Origin: Eggerthellaceae bacterium
Lineage (GTDB): Bacteria; Actinomycetota; Coriobacteriia; Coriobacteriales; Eggerthellaceae
DNA: 64,000 nucleotides
Assembly: GCA_009782605.1 (NCBI GenBank)
Contig: WRIR01000001.1
Span: 1 to 64,000 of the forward strand
Direction: 5' to 3'
Of this stretch, positions 10,836 to 20,297 are shown piece after piece. The position numbers and the translations under genes are program-made. Positions within the stretch are counted from its first letter, which is position 1, and every line of letters starts with the position of its first letter. The notes beneath the pieces are model-generated. The model saw only the letters and a list, made by a program, of their open reading frames with translations, was not told where the DNA came from and made no database searches.

Positions 10836-10926
10836 ACTCCCTTCGTTGGCATTACCCATGTCAGGTTCGAGGGTCGAAGCGTGACGCGCTTCCTCTCAGC
10901 CTGCCACCAGCAAGCTCCCCTGTGTC
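10836..10926 (-). promoter_or_regulatory. TPP (THI-box) riboswitch upstream of thiM
   Basis: Minus strand contains GGGGAGC...GGCTGAGAGG...GACCCTCGAACCTGACATGGGTAATGCCAACGAAGGGA. Confidence 0.95.
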
Positions 10927-11150
10927 TGTCGCTTTCCCGCGGCACCCGGGCTGTCCTGGGGCTGCTGTTCGGAAAGACCGCTCGATTATAGCCCCTCGCC
11001 GGGCGAAAAGACTCGAAACAGGGACATGCGGCAGGAATTTTGCCGATATTTGCCCGAAGTGGCCCGAGGGGGCTGCCGTATCCGAGGGGGCTGCCGTATA
11101 ATGGCACCACGCATACCACACGCACGCCGCAGCTATCCTAGGCCGCGGGC

Positions 11151-11966
11151 ATGCCGCACGAAGACGGACGGGGGACGCCGGTGGAGGGAAGCAGGGTCGA
11201 GGCTATCGAGTTCGACAACATGAAGGTCGCCATCAGGCGGCAGGCGACGCATGAAACCTATATCGCCTTACAACCCCCCGATGCCGCGGCCTATATCGTG
11301 GCGCCCCTCGACAAGAAGCCCGAGGAGATAGTCGCCTTTGTCAAGGAATGGATAGGGGTCATCAGGGAGGTCCGTGCCGACATGCTCAAGCGCTTCGAGA
11401 AGTCGAAGTCCCCGAAGTGCCACTACCAGACGGGCGACGTGGCCTTCCTGTTCGGGCGCCCCTTTATGCTGCGCGTCTTCCCGATAAGCTCGACGGGCGG
11501 CAAGAAGAAGGCCTCGCGCGTGCGTGCCAACGTGAACGCCGCCATCCGCTCCGAGGTCAGCGTCATCGACCTCTTCCTTTTCAAGACCGGCGACTACGAC
11601 CAGGCGCGCCTTGCCTTCCTGGCCATGGCAAAGCCCATTTTCGCGCGGAACGCGGAGGGCCTCGTGCGCCAGTGCATGGGGCGTGCCTTCCCCGAGGCGC
11701 CCGTCCCCGCGCATGTCAAGGTCCGCCCGCTGCGGGGCGACTGGGTGCAGATCGACCGGGCCCGCGACACGGTCTGGGTGTCGGAGGGCCTTATCCCCTA
11801 CCCGCCGGAGTGCATGGTCTATGCCTACCTCCACGAGATGGCCAAGATCCTTGCCCCGGAGGCAGGGGAAGAGGAACGCCATGCCCTGCTGGACCGGGGG
11901 CTCCCCGGCTGGCCAAAGCTCAAGGCCATCCTCGCCGACGCCGACTCCCCTTACGCGCACCAGTAG
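11151..11966 (+). CDS. YgjP/M48-like metallopeptidase-family protein with degenerate HExxH
   Basis: Overall YgjP-like layout; catalytic region reads LHEMAKIL. Confidence 0.5.
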   Translation: MPHEDGRGTPVEGSRVEAIEFDNMKVAIRRQATHETYIALQPPDAAAYIVAPLDKKPEEIVAFVKEWIGVIREVRADMLKRFEKSKSPKCHYQTGDVAFLFGRPFMLRVFPISSTGGKKKASRVRANVNAAIRSEVSVIDLFLFKTGDYDQARLAFLAMAKPIFARNAEGLVRQCMGRAFPEAPVPAHVKVRPLRGDWVQIDRARDTVWVSEGLIPYPPECMVYAYLHEMAKILAPEAGEEERHALLDRGLPGWPKLKAILADADSPYAHQ

Positions 11967-12020
11967 GGCGTCCGGCCCGGCGAGGGCCGATTGCCTTCGG
12001 CGGCCCCTCGGCGGCCCGCA

Positions 12021-12110
12021 GGTCAGCTGCCGAGGATGCGGGGGGCTACCTGAACAGGCACGATGCGCGGGGTTGTGCGGTCAGCTGCCGAGGATGCGGG
12101 GGGCGACCTG
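12021..12110. repeat. 32-bp direct duplication (12021-12052 and 12079-12110)
   Basis: ggtcagctgccgaggatgcggggggc(t/g)acctg. Confidence 0.9.
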
Positions 12111-13454
12111 CTTCTTGCGGCTGAGTATGCCGGGCATCCAGGTGCCGCCGACGCCGGTGCAGTTGATGTTGAAGACGCGGTTGACGATGCGCCGGTTGCC
12201 CTCGCAGATGAACTGGGAGCCCTCGGCCATGATGTCCGTCACCATGAACAGCACGAACTCGTAGCCGTGCTCGTCAAGGACCGTGCGCATGTAGGCGCGG
12301 ATTTCCCCCTCGCGCGCCATAACCGCCGCCAGGTCGACCGTCTCGTGCTGTGCTATCAGCACCGTCGCGTCCCCTATCTGGAACTCCTTCGCGTCCATGC
12401 CGACCAGCTTGTCGACGGGGTCGTCCCCGCCGCCGCTGCGGCAAGCGAAGACCTCAAGGGCGAACTCGTCCGGGTCGACCTGCGCGATGGCGGCAAGGCG
12501 GGCGACCTGGTCCTTGTCTGTCTGCGTCGTCGTCGGGGACTTGCAGATGACCGTGTCGGTCAAAACCGCCGAGAGCAGCACCTTCGCGATGCGTGCGGGC
12601 ATGTCGACGCCGTTGCGCTCGAACTCCATCGACACGATGGTCGCAGTCGAGCCGACCGGCAGGTTCACGAAGTGGATGGGGTTGGCCGTGGACACGTCCC
12701 CGATGCGGTGGTGGTCGATGACAGCCATGACCTCGGCGTCCTCGATGCCGCGCACCGCCTGGCTCGTCTCGTTGTGGTCGACGAGCGCCACCTTGCGCCT
12801 GGGGCGCGTCGTGATGTCCGACCTGGTCACAATGCCGATGCAGCGCTGGTCGTCGTCGAGCACGACGGCCTCGCGCAGGGAGCTTGCCATGAGGTCTTCG
12901 ACGGCCTCCTTCAACAGCCCCTCCTTGTCGAGGACAAGCACGTCGGTCTCGGTGATGTCGCACACCTTCTGCGCCAGCGAGGCGACGAGGTCCGCGGCCA
13001 CCGCCATGGAGTTCGAGCCGTCCTCGGCAAGCACGTCGGTCGCGGCGATGTAGCGCTCGGCTATCATGCGGGTCGTGATGAGGCCGTAATAGCGCCCCTC
13101 CGAGTCGGTCACGACGAGCGAGCGCAGGTTGTTGCGCCGAAGGGTCTGGCCCGCGTCGATCAGCGCGGCGTCCTTCATGATGGAGATCGGGTCAGGGGTC
13201 ATGACGTCCAAGACGCGCGCGTAGACGTGGCTGATGGTCTTTGGCGGAGGGAAGCCGTTCGACTCAAGCACCCAGGCGCTCTCGGGCGGCAGCTGCCCCA
13301 AGCGCGCGGGCTCAAAGGCAAAGGGCCGGTAGGCGGGGTCGGCCACCTGCCTGCGCCCCTCGACCTCGTTTCTCAGGTAGGCGTAGGCGACGGCCGAGCA
13401 TATCGAGTCGTTGTCCGGGTTCTGGTGGCCCACTACGACGACGGAACGTGTCAC
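12081..13454 (-). CDS. ppaC: Family II Mn-dependent inorganic pyrophosphatase with CBS/DRTGG-type regulatory insert
   Basis: VVGHQNPDNDSICSAVAYAYL; VALVDHNE; VIDHHRIGD; DVMTPDPISIMKD. Confidence 0.9.
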   Translation of the reverse strand: MTRSVVVVGHQNPDNDSICSAVAYAYLRNEVEGRRQVADPAYRPFAFEPARLGQLPPESAWVLESNGFPPPKTISHVYARVLDVMTPDPISIMKDAALIDAGQTLRRNNLRSLVVTDSEGRYYGLITTRMIAERYIAATDVLAEDGSNSMAVAADLVASLAQKVCDITETDVLVLDKEGLLKEAVEDLMASSLREAVVLDDDQRCIGIVTRSDITTRPRRKVALVDHNETSQAVRGIEDAEVMAVIDHHRIGDVSTANPIHFVNLPVGSTATIVSMEFERNGVDMPARIAKVLLSAVLTDTVICKSPTTTQTDKDQVARLAAIAQVDPDEFALEVFACRSGGGDDPVDKLVGMDAKEFQIGDATVLIAQHETVDLAAVMAREGEIRAYMRTVLDEHGYEFVLFMVTDIMAEGSQFICEGNRRIVNRVFNINCTGVGGTWMPGILSRKKQVAPRILGS

Positions 13455-13524
13455 ATCTGGCTCCTTTCTTGGAGGCGCGGGTCGCGCCTTGGCGGCGGGG
13501 GCGGCCTTGGGTCACGGCGGCCCT

Positions 13525-16026
13525 CTAGCGGTTGACCTTCACGATGGGGGCGAACTCCTGCATGAGCTGCTTGGTGGCCCCCGTCTGCGCGAACCTGACG
13601 TGGATCGCGCCGCCGCCGACCGCGGTCACCTCGCCGCGGCCGAAGACCTTGTGCTCGACGGTGTCCCCCGGCGCAAACACCATGTCCGCGGCGGGCTTGC
13701 GGTGGATGCCGGCGTCGACGCCCGCGCCGAAGCTCGCGCCTGTGTCCTGCGCGTGCGCGTGTGCGGCGTGCGCGGCGGCGGGGCTCCCGGGCATCCAGCC
13801 TCCCGGGGCCTGCCTGGAGCGGGCCTCGGTGCCATAGGCCTCGGTGCCGGAGCCGGAAATGCCCCTGCGGCTCCCCCGCTTCTCCCAGCCGGTCCCCGCA
13901 AAGCCCGCCGAGCCGAGCCCCGTTGTCGAACGGAGCTCCGAGGGGATCTCGCCGACGAAGCGCGACACCGGGTTCGCCGAGGTGGTGCCGAATATCTTGC
14001 GTGTGGAGGCGCAGGTGAAATGCAGGTTCTTCCGCGCGCGGGTTATCGCCACGTAGGCCAGCCGCCTCTCTTCCTCAAGCCCGGTGGGGTCGGAGGCGGA
14101 GCTCATGTGGGGGAAGAGGGTCTCTTCCATGCCGGCGACGAAGACGGTGTCGAACTCAAGGCCCTTTGACGAGTGGACGGTCATGAGGGTGGCCGCCTGC
14201 CCCCCCTCGTCCATGGTGTCCAGGTCGGTGCGCAGGCGTATCCACTCGATGAAGTCGGCGAGCGAGCTGCCGGAAAGCGTGCTGCTGGCGAGGGCGGCGG
14301 GCGCGGCGGCGCTGCCTGCGCTGGCGGGCGCGGCGGCGCTGGCGGGGGCGCTACCGGGGGCTGTGGCGCTGCCGGGGGCGCTGTTGGCGTAGCCGCCAAC
14401 GCTGTCGGCGCTGCCGAGGACTCCCCCGCCGTCCCCTGCGTAGGCCTCGGCGAACTCCTCGACGACCCCGAAGAACTCCTGGATGTTCTCGATCCGGCCA
14501 CGGGCCTCGTCGCTGTCCTCAAGCCCGAGGGCGGCGATGAGCCCGCTCTTGTCGACTATCGCCTCGACGAGCTTGCGCAAAGGGCCGCTGTAGCTTTCCG
14601 CATCCTTGATTATCTGCACGAACTCGCCCAGGGAGCGGCGGGCGGCCGGGCGGATGTCCTCGTCGGCCAGGGCGAGCTCGGCCGCTTGGAGGAAGGGGAT
14701 GCCCTGCGTCCAGGCCAGGCGCTCGACCTTCTCGACCGTACCCTTCCCTATCCCCCGCCGGGGCAGGTTGACGACGCGCTTGGCCGCGATGTCGTCCGCG
14801 GGGTTCACCGTCAGCGTGAGGTAGGCCATGACGTCCCGTATCTCGGCGCGGTCGAAGAAGCGCGTGCCGCCGACGATGCGGTAGGGCACGCCGGCGCGCA
14901 GGAACATGTCCTCGATGACGCGGCTCTGCGCGTTCGTCCGGTAGAAGACGGCGGCCTGGCTGTAGGAGGCCCCCTGCCGGTGCGCGCGCTCGATCTCGCC
15001 CGCGATCCAGCGCCCCTCGTCGCGCTCGTCGCTTGCCATGTAGACAGCAAGCTCGGCACCCGGGCCATCCTTCGTGAAGAGCTCCTTGTGCTTGCGGTGC
15101 TGGTTGTGGGCGATAAGCGCGTTGGCGGCCGCGAGGATGTTGCCCGCGGACCGGTAGTTCTGCTCAAGTTTGACGACGTGGGCCTCGGGGTAGTCGGTCT
15201 CGAACTCAAGGATGTTGCGGATGTCGGCGCCGCGCCAGGAATAGATGCTCTGGTCGTCGTCGCCCACAACCATGATGTTGCGATGCGCCGCCGCGAGCAG
15301 GGTCGTGATGGCGTACTGCGCGTGGTTCGTGTCCTGGTACTCGTCGACGTGCAGGTAGCGGAAGCGCTGCTGGTAGGCCTCAAGCACGTCGGGGTGGTGC
15401 TTGAGCAGCAGGTAGGCGAAGAGCAGAAGGTCGTCGAAGTCGAAGGCGTTGGCCAGTTTCAGCCGCTCCTGGTAGCGCGTGTAGACCCGGGCCGTCAGCC
15501 TGCTGGGGGCGTCGAGCGCCTGCGCCTCGAAATCCCCGGGCACGACAAGCTCGTTCTTCGCCGCCGATATGCGGCTGCGCACCAGGGCAAGCGGAAAGCG
15601 CTTCGGGTCGATGTCGAGCTCCGCCATGACCTCCTTTGCCAGCCGCTTCGCGTCGGTGTCGTCATAGATGGTGAAGCCCGGGTGGAAGCCGAGGCGTTCG
15701 CAGTCCGCCCGCAGCATCCGCACGCACATGCTGTGGAAGGTGGACACCCACATGCCCCGGGTAGCGACCACAAGCGAGCCCAGGCGCTCGCGCATCTCGG
15801 CCGCAGCCTTGTTGGTGAAGGTGATGGCAAGTATTTCCCAGGGGGCGACGCCCTTGTCCTGAATCAGGTGGGCGATGCGGTAGGTCAAAACGCGGGTCTT
15901 GCCGCTTCCCGCGCCCGCCAAGACCAGCAGCGGCCCTTCGGTGCAGTGCACCGCCTCTGCCTGCGCCTCGTTGAGCACGCCGTAGTCCAGGGACAGGGGG
16001 GCCTTGTCCTTTAGCCCTTCGTCCAC
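13525..16026 (-). CDS. pcrA: UvrD/PcrA-type ATP-dependent helicase
   Basis: LNEAQAEAVHCTEGPLLVLAGAGSGKTRVLTYRI; VDEYQDTNHAQY; low-complexity insert in 2B region. Confidence 0.93.
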   Translation of the reverse strand: MDEGLKDKAPLSLDYGVLNEAQAEAVHCTEGPLLVLAGAGSGKTRVLTYRIAHLIQDKGVAPWEILAITFTNKAAAEMRERLGSLVVATRGMWVSTFHSMCVRMLRADCERLGFHPGFTIYDDTDAKRLAKEVMAELDIDPKRFPLALVRSRISAAKNELVVPGDFEAQALDAPSRLTARVYTRYQERLKLANAFDFDDLLLFAYLLLKHHPDVLEAYQQRFRYLHVDEYQDTNHAQYAITTLLAAAHRNIMVVGDDDQSIYSWRGADIRNILEFETDYPEAHVVKLEQNYRSAGNILAAANALIAHNQHRKHKELFTKDGPGAELAVYMASDERDEGRWIAGEIERAHRQGASYSQAAVFYRTNAQSRVIEDMFLRAGVPYRIVGGTRFFDRAEIRDVMAYLTLTVNPADDIAAKRVVNLPRRGIGKGTVEKVERLAWTQGIPFLQAAELALADEDIRPAARRSLGEFVQIIKDAESYSGPLRKLVEAIVDKSGLIAALGLEDSDEARGRIENIQEFFGVVEEFAEAYAGDGGGVLGSADSVGGYANSAPGSATAPGSAPASAAAPASAGSAAAPAALASSTLSGSSLADFIEWIRLRTDLDTMDEGGQAATLMTVHSSKGLEFDTVFVAGMEETLFPHMSSASDPTGLEEERRLAYVAITRARKNLHFTCASTRKIFGTTSANPVSRFVGEIPSELRSTTGLGSAGFAGTGWEKRGSRRGISGSGTEAYGTEARSRQAPGGWMPGSPAAAHAAHAHAQDTGASFGAGVDAGIHRKPAADMVFAPGDTVEHKVFGRGEVTAVGGGAIHVRFAQTGATKQLMQEFAPIVKVNR

Positions 16027-16027
16027 C

Positions 16028-16831
16028 TTATACGATATCCTTCCCGAATACCGCGGCGACCTTGCGCAGCTCTTCGACCAGCTCCGCGAACTGGGAGAGC
16101 GTCAGCTGCTGCGGGCCGTCGCTCAGGGCCGCCTGCGGGTTGGGGTGCACCTCTATCATGAGCGCGTCGCAGCCGGCGGCGATGGAGGCCTTCGCAAGCG
16201 AGGGCACCAGGTCGCGCGTGCCGGCGGGGTGCGACACGTCGACGCATACCGGGAAGAGGCTCTGCTTGTGGATCACCGGCACCGCCGAGATGTCGAGCGT
16301 GAAGCGGGTCGCCGTCTCGAAGGTGCGCAGGCCCCGCTCGCACATCATCACCTGCTCGTTGCCGCTCATCGTGATGTACTCGGCGGCGGCAAGCCACTCG
16401 GAGATGGTCGCCGCCATGCCGCGCTTGAAGAGCACCATCTTGTGCGACTCGGCGGTGACCAGGCCGATATTCTTCAACAGCGAGAAGTTCGCCATATTCC
16501 GGGTGCCTATCTGCAGGCCGTCCACGTAGGAGTGCACCAGCGAGCAGTGGGCCGAGTCGATGACCTCGGTCAGGGTCTTCAGGCCGTAGGCCTTCCCCGT
16601 CGCCCGCATTATCTTCAGGCCCTCTTCGCCCAGGCCCTGGAAGGAGTGGGGGTTGGTGCGCGGCTTGAAGGCGCCGCCGCGTATCCAGGTGAGGCCGAGG
16701 CCGGCGACGCAGGATGCGACCGCGTCGAACTGCTCGGCGCTCTCGATGGAGCAGGGGCCCGCGAAAATCCGTATCTCGTCGCCGCGTGTGCCCAGGTCGG
16801 GCAGGGAGGCGTTCATATTCTCGTTGCTCAT
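16028..16831 (-). CDS. aroF: 3-deoxy-7-phosphoheptulonate synthase
   Basis: IFAGPCSIES...IRGGAFKPRTNPHSFQGLGEEGLKI. Confidence 0.93.
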   Translation of the reverse strand: MSNENMNASLPDLGTRGDEIRIFAGPCSIESAEQFDAVASCVAGLGLTWIRGGAFKPRTNPHSFQGLGEEGLKIMRATGKAYGLKTLTEVIDSAHCSLVHSYVDGLQIGTRNMANFSLLKNIGLVTAESHKMVLFKRGMAATISEWLAAAEYITMSGNEQVMMCERGLRTFETATRFTLDISAVPVIHKQSLFPVCVDVSHPAGTRDLVPSLAKASIAAGCDALMIEVHPNPQAALSDGPQQLTLSQFAELVEELRKVAAVFGKDIV

Positions 16832-17109
16832 AGGGACGGCATCTCCTTCATGACTTTCAGGATGCCCTTGTATATCTCGCGGAGGTTGTCGTTGTAGAGC
16901 GGTCCCTCGTTGAAGCGGTACACGCGCTCGAATATCTCTTCCTCGCGCCGCGGGTCGTACAGGCCCATGCGTGCGTCCGGCTTCAATGCGCGGATCGCAA
17001 GCGAGTGCTCGGTGCGGGCGTTCAGCAGCCCGACTATCTCCTTGTCGATTGCGTCGATCTGGGCGCGGTATTCCTGAATCCGCGAAAGCGCGTCGTTCGC
17101 CTGTGCCAT
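16828..17109 (-). CDS. Chorismate mutase (AroQ type)
   Basis: YRAQIDAIDKEIVGLLNARTEHSLAIRALK...YDPRREEEI; overlaps aroF start. Confidence 0.88.
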   Translation of the reverse strand: MAQANDALSRIQEYRAQIDAIDKEIVGLLNARTEHSLAIRALKPDARMGLYDPRREEEIFERVYRFNEGPLYNDNLREIYKGILKVMKEMPSL

Positions 17110-17204
17110 CGGTGTTCCTTTCATGGATGCTGTTCCCCTCCATGATAGCAAATGAATCCCCCGCGACGGCCCGAAGCCCGCAATCAACCAAATCTCTAGG
17201 ACGG

Positions 17205-17316
17205 GGTGTCAATGGGGACGGGTGTCAATGGGGACGGGTGTCAATGGGGACGGGTGTCAATGGGGACGGGTGTCAATGGGGACGGGTGTCAATGGGGACG
17301 GGTGTCAATGGGGACG
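17205..17316. repeat. Seven tandem copies of 16-bp GGTGTCAATGGGGACG (subfamily A half-arm)
   Basis: Exact repeats counted in sequence. Confidence 0.97.
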
Positions 17317-17639
17317 TATAACTTTGACACCTTTTCATCCAGGTTGCCCTGCCGCTGGGTGTCAGGGGGTGTCAGGGGGCAGGGTTTCGCACGATTTGGG
17401 GAGTTATCGCATCAAAAATGAAGTTGTGTATGGATTTTACGCCTTTTTTCACGGGAGGTAGCGAAAATTCACGCCAAAATGGCATTTTGCCGTGAATTTT
17501 TTCCGGCTCATGCCGAGAATTCATACACAAGTTCGTTTTTGATGCGATAACTCGGTAAAAATCTTCAGCGGGGTGCCAGGTGTCAGGGGGACGTGTCAGG
17601 GGGACGAGGTGTCAAAATCATACGTCCCCATTGACACCC
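17301..17639. repeat. Composite region bounded by subfamily A arms of opposite orientation
   Basis: Left GGTGTCAATGGGGACGTATAACTTTGACACC, right GGTGTCAAAATCATACGTCCCCATTGACACC. Confidence 0.85.
17401..17553. repeat. Nested foldback element (34-nt outer arms, 18-nt inner arms)
   Basis: gagttatcgcatcaaaaatgaagttgtgtatg... / ...catacacaagttcgtttttgatgcgataactc; inner aaaattcacgccaaaatg g cattttgccgtgaatttt. Confidence 0.9.
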
Positions 17640-17649
17640 TGGCAGCTGC

Positions 17650-18297
17650 TCAGTTGCGCAGCTCGTGGCAGGTTCCGCATTGGAAGGTGCCGCGGTGGTG
17701 GCATTGTGCGCAGTACCTCACCGCATCCCTGCCCAGGTTCTCCGAATGGTTGTTGTGGCAGTCGGTGCAGGTCGCCGGGCTCTCGTCGTGGGTGGCGCCG
17801 GGCGGCCGGGAGTGGGGGTTCACCACAAGCCCGTTGCTGTCGGCAAGCGCCGTGCTCCCCCCGGTCTTTTGGGCCATCTCCCCCAAGCTGCCGTGGCAGG
17901 CAATGCAGGCCTGCGAATCGACGCTGCCGCCCTTGGCCTGCGCGGAGGGCCGGTCGGCGAAGGTGACGCCCTCATGCGCCTCGGCCAGGAAGGCCTCGTG
18001 GGAATGGCAGCTGCCGCAGTCCTCGTCGCGGTGCGCTGCCGCCTGGGCCTGGCCGGGGCCGGCTCCCAGGCCGGCCTCGCCTTCATGGCAGATGGCGCAG
18101 TCGCTGTCCGGCGTCCAGCCTATCTGCTCGCTGCCCCAGGCCGCGCCCCCTTCGCCTGCAGGGCTGCCGGCCGGGGAGGCATCGGCAGATGCCTCCCCTC
18201 GGCCTTGGTTCGGCGCACAGGAGGCCAGCGGGAACAGGCCGGCTCCCAGCGCAAGGGAAAGCACACACGCAATCAGCGCGAGCTTCGGCTTGCTCAT
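17650..18297 (-). CDS. Multiheme c-type cytochrome (six CxxCH), lipoprotein-like signal
   Basis: CAICH, CGSCH, CIACH, CTDCH, CAQCH, CGTCH; N-terminus ...LFPLASCAPN. Confidence 0.9.
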   Translation of the reverse strand: MSKPKLALIACVLSLALGAGLFPLASCAPNQGRGEASADASPAGSPAGEGGAAWGSEQIGWTPDSDCAICHEGEAGLGAGPGQAQAAAHRDEDCGSCHSHEAFLAEAHEGVTFADRPSAQAKGGSVDSQACIACHGSLGEMAQKTGGSTALADSNGLVVNPHSRPPGATHDESPATCTDCHNNHSENLGRDAVRYCAQCHHRGTFQCGTCHELRN

Positions 18298-19976
18298 GCC
18301 TCGTCCCAGTTCCCGAGCCCCGCGCAATGGCGGCCGGAGATGCGCCCCCAGACCATGTTCTCGGCGTTGTTGCCGCCGGTGATGCCATAGGTGTGGCTTT
18401 GGAAGTTGCCGAAGCTGCCCGCTGCGTACAGGCGCGGGATAACCTCGCGGGCGGGGTCGAGCACCTGGCCGTTCGCGTTCTTCATCGGCCCTCCGAGCGT
18501 CGAGCACGAACCCGGGTACAGCGATATGGCGTAGTAGGGGCCCTCGTCGAGCTTCACAAGCCGCTCGGGGTTGCGGTCGAAGCGGGCGTCCTTCTTGCTC
18601 TCGCAGAAGCCCTGGTACTCGTCGAAGGTCTCCCGCAGCGTGTCGATGTCCATCCAGTGGTCGAAGTCCTTGATCTTCTGCCCCAGTTCCTCAAGGGTGT
18701 CCCCCTTCAGTATCCAGCCGCGGTCGAGCTCCGCCTTGTTGTCCGTGCTCCAGCCGTCCCAGGCCCGCAGCGAGTCCGGGAGGTCGGAGGCGAAGTTCCC
18801 GCATTCGAAGAAGTCGCCCTGGCTCGTGCTCAGCTTGCCCGCGTCGAAACAGCTCTGGTCGAAGATGCTCCAGCTGGGGATGCGGTCGAAGTCGGCTATC
18901 TTGTCGTCGAAGTGCAGCAGGGTGTGCCACCCGTTGTGCGGCGTGCCCATGCTGCCCTCGTTGACGTAGCGCCGCCCCAGGCGGTTCACGGTGAAGTAGG
19001 AGAAGGCCGGCATGAAGGCCAGGATGGAGAAGTCGTACTCGGGGTCGCGCGTCCACATGGAGTACATCGAGATGGCCATGTCCATGTGCCACAGCTTCGC
19101 GCCCACGTCCTCGACCATCTTGATGCCGTCGCCCGTGTTCCATTCCCAGCCCTCGAACTTGAAGGGGTAGCATTTCAGGTACTCGTTCTTCAGTTCCTCG
19201 TTGAACTCGAAGCCGCCGGTGCACATAACGACGCCTTTGCGGGCCTTGATGGCCTTCTGCGTGCCGTCCGCGCCGACAAGCGTGTATGCGCCAAGGATCT
19301 CCTTGGTTGCGGGGTTTTGGATCAGGCGCTGGTCGTGGCAGTCGAACAGGACCTCGATGCCGAGCTCTTCCCGCTTCGCGTCGAGCTCTTTGAAGGTCAC
19401 CATGCCGAAGCCGTCTATGGAGGCCAGCTTCTGGGCGCCCTCGAAGGCGCCGCCCTCAAGGAAGGCGTATTCGGGGATGGAGCCGGCGAGCGCCTTCTCG
19501 ACGACCTCGTAGGTCATGTTGTACTTGTCGGCGTACTCGACGTTGCGGACGCACTCTGCCACCCAGGCGTCTATCATGTCGTCGGGCGTCTTGCCGTGCG
19601 TGAAGGTCTTGATGTAGCGCTTGAAGAGGTCGGCCTTGTCCGGCTCGATGATAGTCCATTCGCCGTTGTTGATCGAGCTGTTGCCGCCGCCGCGCAGGGG
19701 GACCTTCTCAAGCACGATAACCTCCTGGCCGCCCTCGTCGGCGGCGATGAGCGAAGCCCACATGCCCGCGCCGCCGTACCCGATGACCAGCACGTCGCAC
19801 TCGTGGTCCCAGGCCTTCGGCAGCCAGTCGCCGCCTGTGCCTGCCGCGTCGGCCGTGCCTGCCGCGTCGGCCAGGCCGCAGCCCGCAAGCGTTGCCGAGC
19901 CTGCTGCGGCGGCGCCGGCGAGGGCAGCGCCTTTCAGGAACGAGCGGCGCGACAGGCCTTTGTTGCTTTGATCCAT
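18294..19976 (-). CDS. Tat-exported FAD-dependent reductase (fumarate/urocanate reductase-like flavoprotein)
   Basis: LSRRSFLKGAALAG...TLAGC; DVLVIGYGGAGMWASLIAADEG; ITGGNNAENMVWGRISGRH. Confidence 0.88.
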   Translation of the reverse strand: MDQSNKGLSRRSFLKGAALAGAAAAGSATLAGCGLADAAGTADAAGTGGDWLPKAWDHECDVLVIGYGGAGMWASLIAADEGGQEVIVLEKVPLRGGGNSSINNGEWTIIEPDKADLFKRYIKTFTHGKTPDDMIDAWVAECVRNVEYADKYNMTYEVVEKALAGSIPEYAFLEGGAFEGAQKLASIDGFGMVTFKELDAKREELGIEVLFDCHDQRLIQNPATKEILGAYTLVGADGTQKAIKARKGVVMCTGGFEFNEELKNEYLKCYPFKFEGWEWNTGDGIKMVEDVGAKLWHMDMAISMYSMWTRDPEYDFSILAFMPAFSYFTVNRLGRRYVNEGSMGTPHNGWHTLLHFDDKIADFDRIPSWSIFDQSCFDAGKLSTSQGDFFECGNFASDLPDSLRAWDGWSTDNKAELDRGWILKGDTLEELGQKIKDFDHWMDIDTLRETFDEYQGFCESKKDARFDRNPERLVKLDEGPYYAISLYPGSCSTLGGPMKNANGQVLDPAREVIPRLYAAGSFGNFQSHTYGITGGNNAENMVWGRISGRHCAGLGNWDEA

Positions 19977-20297
19977 GTTCTCCTCCTTCGTGATGTGGTA
20001 AAAGCCCCTCTCGGACCTCCTTGTGGAGCGTCCTTGTGGTCGGACCACCTTAATGCCGCCCGCCCCTTTGCGCATCAGACGCTCGATAGGATTTCCCATT
20101 TCCCGCCCCCACCCCTGCGAATTGCCTTAAAATAACGAGGGATAGGATGCTCAATCCGATATGGACGGAGGGAAGAAGCCCTATACTCGGAATCCGACTC
20201 GATGGCGGGGCTTTGCCCGGGTAGGGCCATCGCCTCGCATTGTTGCCTTGTATTGCCGCCTCGTATTGCCATTGCACGTTGGAAGGAAGATTGCGCA

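Noticed and set aside
14173-16014. 613-aa ORF antisense to uvrD/pcrA
   Set aside because: GC-driven antisense open frame with no recognisable domain
17205-17316. Considered as a CRISPR array
   Set aside because: Direct 16-bp repeats without unique spacers and no cas genes
18189-20135. 648-aa ORF antisense to cytochrome/flavoprotein genes
   Set aside because: Sense strand has clear Tat signal, FAD and heme motifs
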